35,588 bases of DNA from a virus: positions 1 to 35,588 of IMG/VR virus record IMGVR_UViG_3300032132_000023; one strand, given 5' to 3'. A program made the position numbers and the translations under genes. Shown piece by piece: positions 31,631 through 35,588 of this stretch. Under the pieces are notes generated by a model. The model was not told where the DNA came from. It worked only from the letters and a program-made list of their open reading frames with translations, and did not search any database. Every line of letters begins with the position of its first letter. Position 1 is the first letter of the stretch.

Positions 31631-34600
31631 TTAACTGCTTTCCAAGGTGGCTATGCGATCTTCAAGAGCATCGTTTTTAGCGCTGAGTTCTTGTATCGCA
31701 GATGTTAAATAACAAACCAGTTTTTCATAAGCTACCGATTTTGTGCTTCCTAATGCTTCGTTGATAGTTTTTTCTCGCGCTGAAACTTCCATATCTTCCA
31801 CCTCTGGAAGTTCATCATGTTGTGGAACAGCGTTATTTAAAACTAAATGAGGAAATATTGTTTCAACTTCTTGAGCAATGAAGCCAATTTGTTCACCTGT
31901 AATATCCGCTTGATCAGAACCGGGCTTCCATGTGAAATAGGTTGGTTTGAGCTGGTTAATTTTTGCAAGAACACCATCCGACGTAGAAATTCTACTCTGA
32001 ATATCTTTCAGTCGTTCATCGGAAGTTGTGTGACCGCCCGATACGACACTTGTACCGTTTCCGTACAGACTATAAGTATTTTGATAACCCAAAATTCCAT
32101 AAATAGTACCATTCGAATAGCCGAGAACGCCGCCAAACGATGCGCTCGTGGTTTTACCATACGCGCCATATTGGGCTTCGCTCACTCCGTAAACCCCATA
32201 ATGAGCGCCCTGCGTGTGGCCGTAAATAGAAGCGCCCGCTCCGTCGTGGGTTACATAAATCCCAATTTGAGTACTAGTCGCATCGTCCATATGTATTCGT
32301 ACTCCTATGCGACCCGTGGAGTTGTCGTAAGTGTAGAGTTGTGCCGCTGTGTAGCCGCTAGTACCTATCCCAATCTCCCCGGTTCCGAGAATATCAATGG
32401 CAGCTGTAGCTCCTACAGTCCCAATATTGCCACCGTTAGGAATAACAATGTTGCCCCCTGTGGTCATCGTACCTCCACCAGTGTAAGTACCCGATACGTC
32501 TAGATTACCATTCACATCAATCAGTGTTGAATTTAATTCGATTTCATCATCAGCATTAATGTCTAAATCGCCATCAGCATCTGATCTGATATTAATTGCA
32601 GAATCACGAAACTGAAGTTGCATATCAGTATTGAGTAATAGACCATCATTATGAACATGCGTCAATGTAACTTCTGAATTTGCGCCAAAATTAATAACTG
32701 ATGAATCTGAGGTAAGATTTATCTCATCTCCTACAGTCAAATCTTGGGAAACAGTTACTAAACCTCCTGATGAAATTGCTATGGCATCAGTATCTGAAGC
32801 ACTTCCAATGTTGCCCCCATCAGGGATGACAATATTACCGCCCGTAGTCATCAAGCCACCGCCAGTATATGTTCCTGATACGTCTAAATTACCGTTTACA
32901 TCAATCAGAGTTGAAGTTAAGTCTATTTCATCATCAGCAGCTATATGCAAATCACCATCTGCCGGTGAACCGATATTGATTGCAGAATCACGAAATTGCA
33001 CAACCATTGCAGCGTTCAAAAGAACACCTGTATCAGCTACATGAGTTAATTTAACATCTTGATCATTACCTAAATTTATAACGGCTCCGTCTGCTAAAAA
33101 GAGATCAGACCATTCTGCTGAAGCTGTTCCTAAACTATCTCCGTCAGCAGATGCAGGATCAGCACCAGTAGAAGCAGCCCAAGAAACATCTGTACCGTCA
33201 GAGGTGAGTACATAATTTGCAGAACCTACAGCTAATGCGGCAGGATCACCGCTTGAGTCTCCGTAGATAATCTTACCTCTAGCAAGCCCTGCCATCTTCG
33301 CAAGGGTTACTTGGTTATCAGCTATATGTGCCGTGTCTATTGAACCATCTACATAATGATCCGAGTCTATTGTATTATCTGGAAGTACAGGAATTTGACT
33401 AAAAGTAACTACACCATTAGAGGCTATTGCAACTGCGTCTGTATCAGAGGCACTTCCTATAGTTCCTGCATTGGGAATTATTATAGAGCCTGACGACCCG
33501 TTTAAAGTTAAAACTCCTGTGGAACTTAATTTCATTTTTTGTGAGGCCACGCCTGAAGACGCAGTTCCGAAACTTAACGATGTTGCGTTGTTTGAAGAAG
33601 AAAAATCCCCTTCTGAAAGCGCACTAACTTCAGCCGCTACAGTGATAGCATCAGTACCAGTTGATTCATCTGGAGCTTGGAAAAATATACGACCAAGATA
33701 ATCATTAACAGCGATATCCGTTTCACCTGTTGCTAGATACAAAGTTGCAGGTTTATCGTCACCTGTGTTTGTGTTTTTAAGAGTAAGCCCTTGGTCTGCT
33801 ACATGAGTTAATGTAACATCTGAATCTGCACCAAAAGAAAGTACAGCACTATCGCTTAATAATTTTACATCATCGCCAAAAACAGCGTCTTTTACTACAG
33901 ATAATCCGCCATCAGTTTGTAACGAGCCATCAGTTGTAGAAGTTGCTTCAGTAGCGTCATCTGTTTTTAGAATACCACTAGCGGTTATTGCTGCACCAGT
34001 TATTGCACCTGCTATAACACCCGTACCTGATACATCAAGATTCGCATTAACATCAACCAATGTTGCTGTAAGTTCTATTTCGTCAGTAGCAGCAATATCT
34101 AAAATAGCATTAGACGGAGCATTGATATATTGACTCGCATCGTTAAATTGAATAGCCATTGTACTATTCAGAAGAACGCCTGTATCTGCAACATGAGTAA
34201 AAGTTACATCTGAATCTGCACCAAACGAAAGAACAGCCGCGTCTGATATAAGTCTTAGGTCATCTCCTATAGACGCATCTGCTGCTACACCTAAACCACC
34301 GGCAACTGTTAACGCACCATCCGTTGCGCTTGTATTTGCTGTAGTTGCAGTAACCGATACCACACCACCACTTGAAATACCAATTGCGTTTGTATCGCTT
34401 GCCGAACCTACATTACCAGCATCAGGAATAACAATGTTGCCACCAGTGGTCATTGTGCCACCACCAGTATATGTTCCTGCGGCAGTTACGTTTGCGCCAC
34501 TAAAAGTAAGAGCAGTCGTTGTTCCAGATTTTATAATAAGATTACCGGAAGTATTTGTTGCGCTACCAAAGGTCGTACCAGCATCTTTAAAAAATATATC

Positions 34601-35588
34601 TGCGCCATCAGCATCAAGTATAATGTCACCACTTGAATCGAGTGTAATATCTGTTCCGTCATTTGTAATAGTGTCTAATGCAATACTACCAATATTTGTA
34701 ATATTTGCATCGCTCATATCAAAGCTACCAGTAACATCTAAATCACCGCCGATTGAAGCGTTACCTGTGACTGTTAGATTGTCAGCTACGGTAGTTTCAG
34801 AAGTAGTATGCCCTATCGTAACAGCAATACCACTTGTCTCAGTAGCGACTTTTAAAGCGCCAACCGCATTAGTTAAATATGAATTAGTACCGTCGTGATA
34901 CAAAGTCATGTCTTGAGCATCACCAATCTTAACTGGTGTAGAGTCAGTAAGTAATAAGGAGTCTGCTGATTCATCCCATAGTAAGTAACTACCAGACGTT
35001 GCTCCAAAAAACTTAACGTCATGCCCAGTATCATCAACGCCTACCGTAATAGCAGCGTCAATCTGAACAGCACCGTCAATATCTACAGCATCTAAATTAG
35101 TAGTACCATCAACGTCTAAATCACCATTAAAGTCTGCATTACCTGCGAGTGTTAAAGTAGACGCCATGTCTACTGCACCATCAATATCTACAATATCTAA
35201 ATTTGCAGTTCCATCAACATCTATATCTCCTGCAAGATCAATCCCTGCTGCACCTGCTAAAACTAAATCGTCAGTGGATGTATCCCAAAGCATATACGCG
35301 CTTGCAGTGTCACCAAAGAACTTAACGTCATATCCAGTATCATCTACACCTACCGTAACTGTAGCATCAATCTGAACGGCTCCATCAATATCTACGGCAT
35401 CTAAGTTTGTAGTTCCGTCAATGTCAGCGTTTCCGCTAATGTCTAGAGTAGCTGCATCTAACTCTCCTGATATAGTAATATTAGTACCACCAGTTATTGC
35501 ACCATCCATTGCAACAGCACCATTAATATCTATTGTAGTTGCAGTTAATTCTATTTCAGTATCACTTACAAGGTCTAATACGCCGTCT
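31631..35588 (-). CDS. tail fibre/spike with C-terminal S74 intramolecular chaperone (5' end outside window)
   Basis: The frame stays open to the right edge, so at least 1318 residues are visible and the true start lies outside. The ATG at 35509 is internal to the repeat pattern. Most of the protein is Asp/Gly/Thr/Ala-rich beta repeat (NLDAVDIDGAV, NIVIPDGGNIGSASDTDAI, LTHVADTGVLLN, EIELTATLIDVNGNLDVSGT). The last ~130 residues (31631-32030) are a peptidase S74 domain: TSDERLKD with the Ser and Lys of the self-cleaving dyad, IGFIAQEVE, and a final coiled coil (LSAKNDALEDRIATLES). S74 domains help the fibre trimerise and then cut themselves off. The protein should bind the host surface. Confidence 0.9.
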   Translation of the reverse strand, partial: DGVLDLVSDTEIELTATTIDINGAVAMDGAITGGTNITISGELDAATLDISGNADIDGTTNLDAVDIDGAVQIDATVTVGVDDTGYDVKFFGDTASAYMLWDTSTDDLVLAGAAGIDLAGDIDVDGTANLDIVDIDGAVDMASTLTLAGNADFNGDLDVDGTTNLDAVDIDGAVQIDAAITVGVDDTGHDVKFFGATSGSYLLWDESADSLLLTDSTPVKIGDAQDMTLYHDGTNSYLTNAVGALKVATETSGIAVTIGHTTSETTVADNLTVTGNASIGGDLDVTGSFDMSDANITNIGSIALDTITNDGTDITLDSSGDIILDADGADIFFKDAGTTFGSATNTSGNLIIKSGTTTALTFSGANVTAAGTYTGGGTMTTGGNIVIPDAGNVGSASDTNAIGISSGGVVSVTATTANTSATDGALTVAGGLGVAADASIGDDLRLISDAAVLSFGADSDVTFTHVADTGVLLNSTMAIQFNDASQYINAPSNAILDIAATDEIELTATLVDVNANLDVSGTGVIAGAITGAAITASGILKTDDATEATSTTDGSLQTDGGLSVVKDAVFGDDVKLLSDSAVLSFGADSDVTLTHVADQGLTLKNTNTGDDKPATLYLATGETDIAVNDYLGRIFFQAPDESTGTDAITVAAEVSALSEGDFSSSNNATSLSFGTASSGVASQKMKLSSTGVLTLNGSSGSIIIPNAGTIGSASDTDAVAIASNGVVTFSQIPVLPDNTIDSDHYVDGSIDTAHIADNQVTLAKMAGLARGKIIYGDSSGDPAALAVGSANYVLTSDGTDVSWAASTGADPASADGDSLGTASAEWSDLFLADGAVINLGNDQDVKLTHVADTGVLLNAAMVVQFRDSAINIGSPADGDLHIAADDEIDLTSTLIDVNGNLDVSGTYTGGGLMTTGGNIVIPDGGNIGSASDTDAIAISSGGLVTVSQDLTVGDEINLTSDSSVINFGANSEVTLTHVHNDGLLLNTDMQLQFRDSAINIRSDADGDLDINADDEIELNSTLIDVNGNLDVSGTYTGGGTMTTGGNIVIPNGGNIGTVGATAAIDILGTGEIGIGTSGYTAAQLYTYDNSTGRIGVRIHMDDATSTQIGIYVTHDGAGASIYGHTQGAHYGVYGVSEAQYGAYGKTTSASFGGVLGYSNGTIYGILGYQNTYSLYGNGTSVVSGGHTTSDERLKDIQSRISTSDGVLAKINQLKPTYFTWKPGSDQADITGEQIGFIAQEVETIFPHLVLNNAVPQHDELPEVEDMEVSAREKTINEALGSTKSVAYEKLVCYLTSAIQELSAKNDALEDRIATLESS
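32437..34500 (-). repeat. diverged ~385-bp modules in the tail fibre
   Basis: A block encoding NIVIPDxGNIGSASDTDAI + xxFGADSDVTLTHVADxGLLLN + xxQFRDSAIN + ADDEIELxSTLIDVNGNLDVSGT recurs with changes. The LTHVA-encoding segments begin near 32646, 33031, 33789 and 34180, and the NIVIP-encoding segments near 32437, 32820, 33470 and 34422, mostly 383-391 bp apart. Some modules lack parts. Confidence 0.8.
35030..35480 (-). repeat. 309-bp direct repeat in the tail fibre
   Basis: The segment encoding VGVDDTGxDVKFFG preceded by NLDAVDIDGAVQIDA occurs near 35030-35130 and again near 35339-35440, about 309 bp apart, with high base identity. It continues the repeat architecture towards the N-terminus outside the window. 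Confidence 0.8.

Noticed and set aside
34434-34898. 154-codon + strand open frame inside the tail fibre region
   Set aside because: Antisense shadow of the Asp/Gly/Thr repeat region; Val/Pro-rich composition without any motif.

Overview
The window looks like about 35.6 kb of a tailed-phage genome, most likely a marine podovirus-like phage of a Gram-negative host. Evidence: a compact T7-type replication set (Enc34-like SSB, fused primase-helicase, family A DNA polymerase, endonuclease I, DUF3310/gp1.7-like protein), class I ribonucleotide reductase, a Cas4-like Fe-S nuclease, a 3TM-type holin, an M15 endolysin, a very large transglycosylase-bearing virion protein and an S74 tail fibre. There is no tRNA, rRNA, CRISPR array, insertion sequence, integrase or phage RNA polymerase gene in the window. 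Terminase, portal and capsid genes are not here and probably lie beyond the right edge. The host is not identifiable from the sequence. The podovirus and marine assignments are inferences from gene content.

Layout: the window has two convergent arms. The + strand arm (1-13797) starts with accessory genes (a partial gene, a GP88-like protein, a small ORF). A divergent promoter pair at 1214-1284 follows, whose two -35 boxes form one inverted repeat. A run of small genes comes next: a DUF932-like protein, a zinc-ribbon peptide and a possible winged-helix protein. A second strong promoter (4005-4033) stands before the DNA metabolism operon. Its genes overlap by a few bases from SSB through helicase, polymerase, three nucleases, DUF3310 and NrdA/NrdB.

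The - strand arm (35588 down to 13780) is the late region, read leftwards. In transcription order it holds a modular S74 tail fibre (5' end outside the window), a Gly/Asn-rich protein, a one-TM protein, a 969-aa glutamine-rich coiled-coil protein, a cationic membrane-active protein, a 169-aa protein, a 991-aa protein with an 18-residue repeat and a 2379-aa virion protein. A secreted small protein, an ErpA-like Fe-S carrier, the endolysin, the holin and small genes complete it. The arms meet tail to tail, with an 18-bp overlap of the last ORFs and no visible terminator.

How the genes work together: the + arm makes nucleotides (RNR, possible nucleotide kinase), copies DNA and processes or degrades it. 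The - arm builds the tail and ejection apparatus and lyses the cell. The most notable items are (1) the 2379-aa protein, which joins an N-terminal lytic transglycosylase and membrane-active segments to a C-terminal ADP-ribosyltransferase-like domain and a second polyvalent-protein-type domain, suggesting an effector delivered with the DNA; (2) an unbroken run of 44 eleven-residue repeats in the 969-aa protein; (3) an ErpA-like A-type Fe-S carrier in the late operon of a phage that also encodes a putative Fe-S nuclease; (4) the symmetric divergent promoter/operator at 1214-1284.
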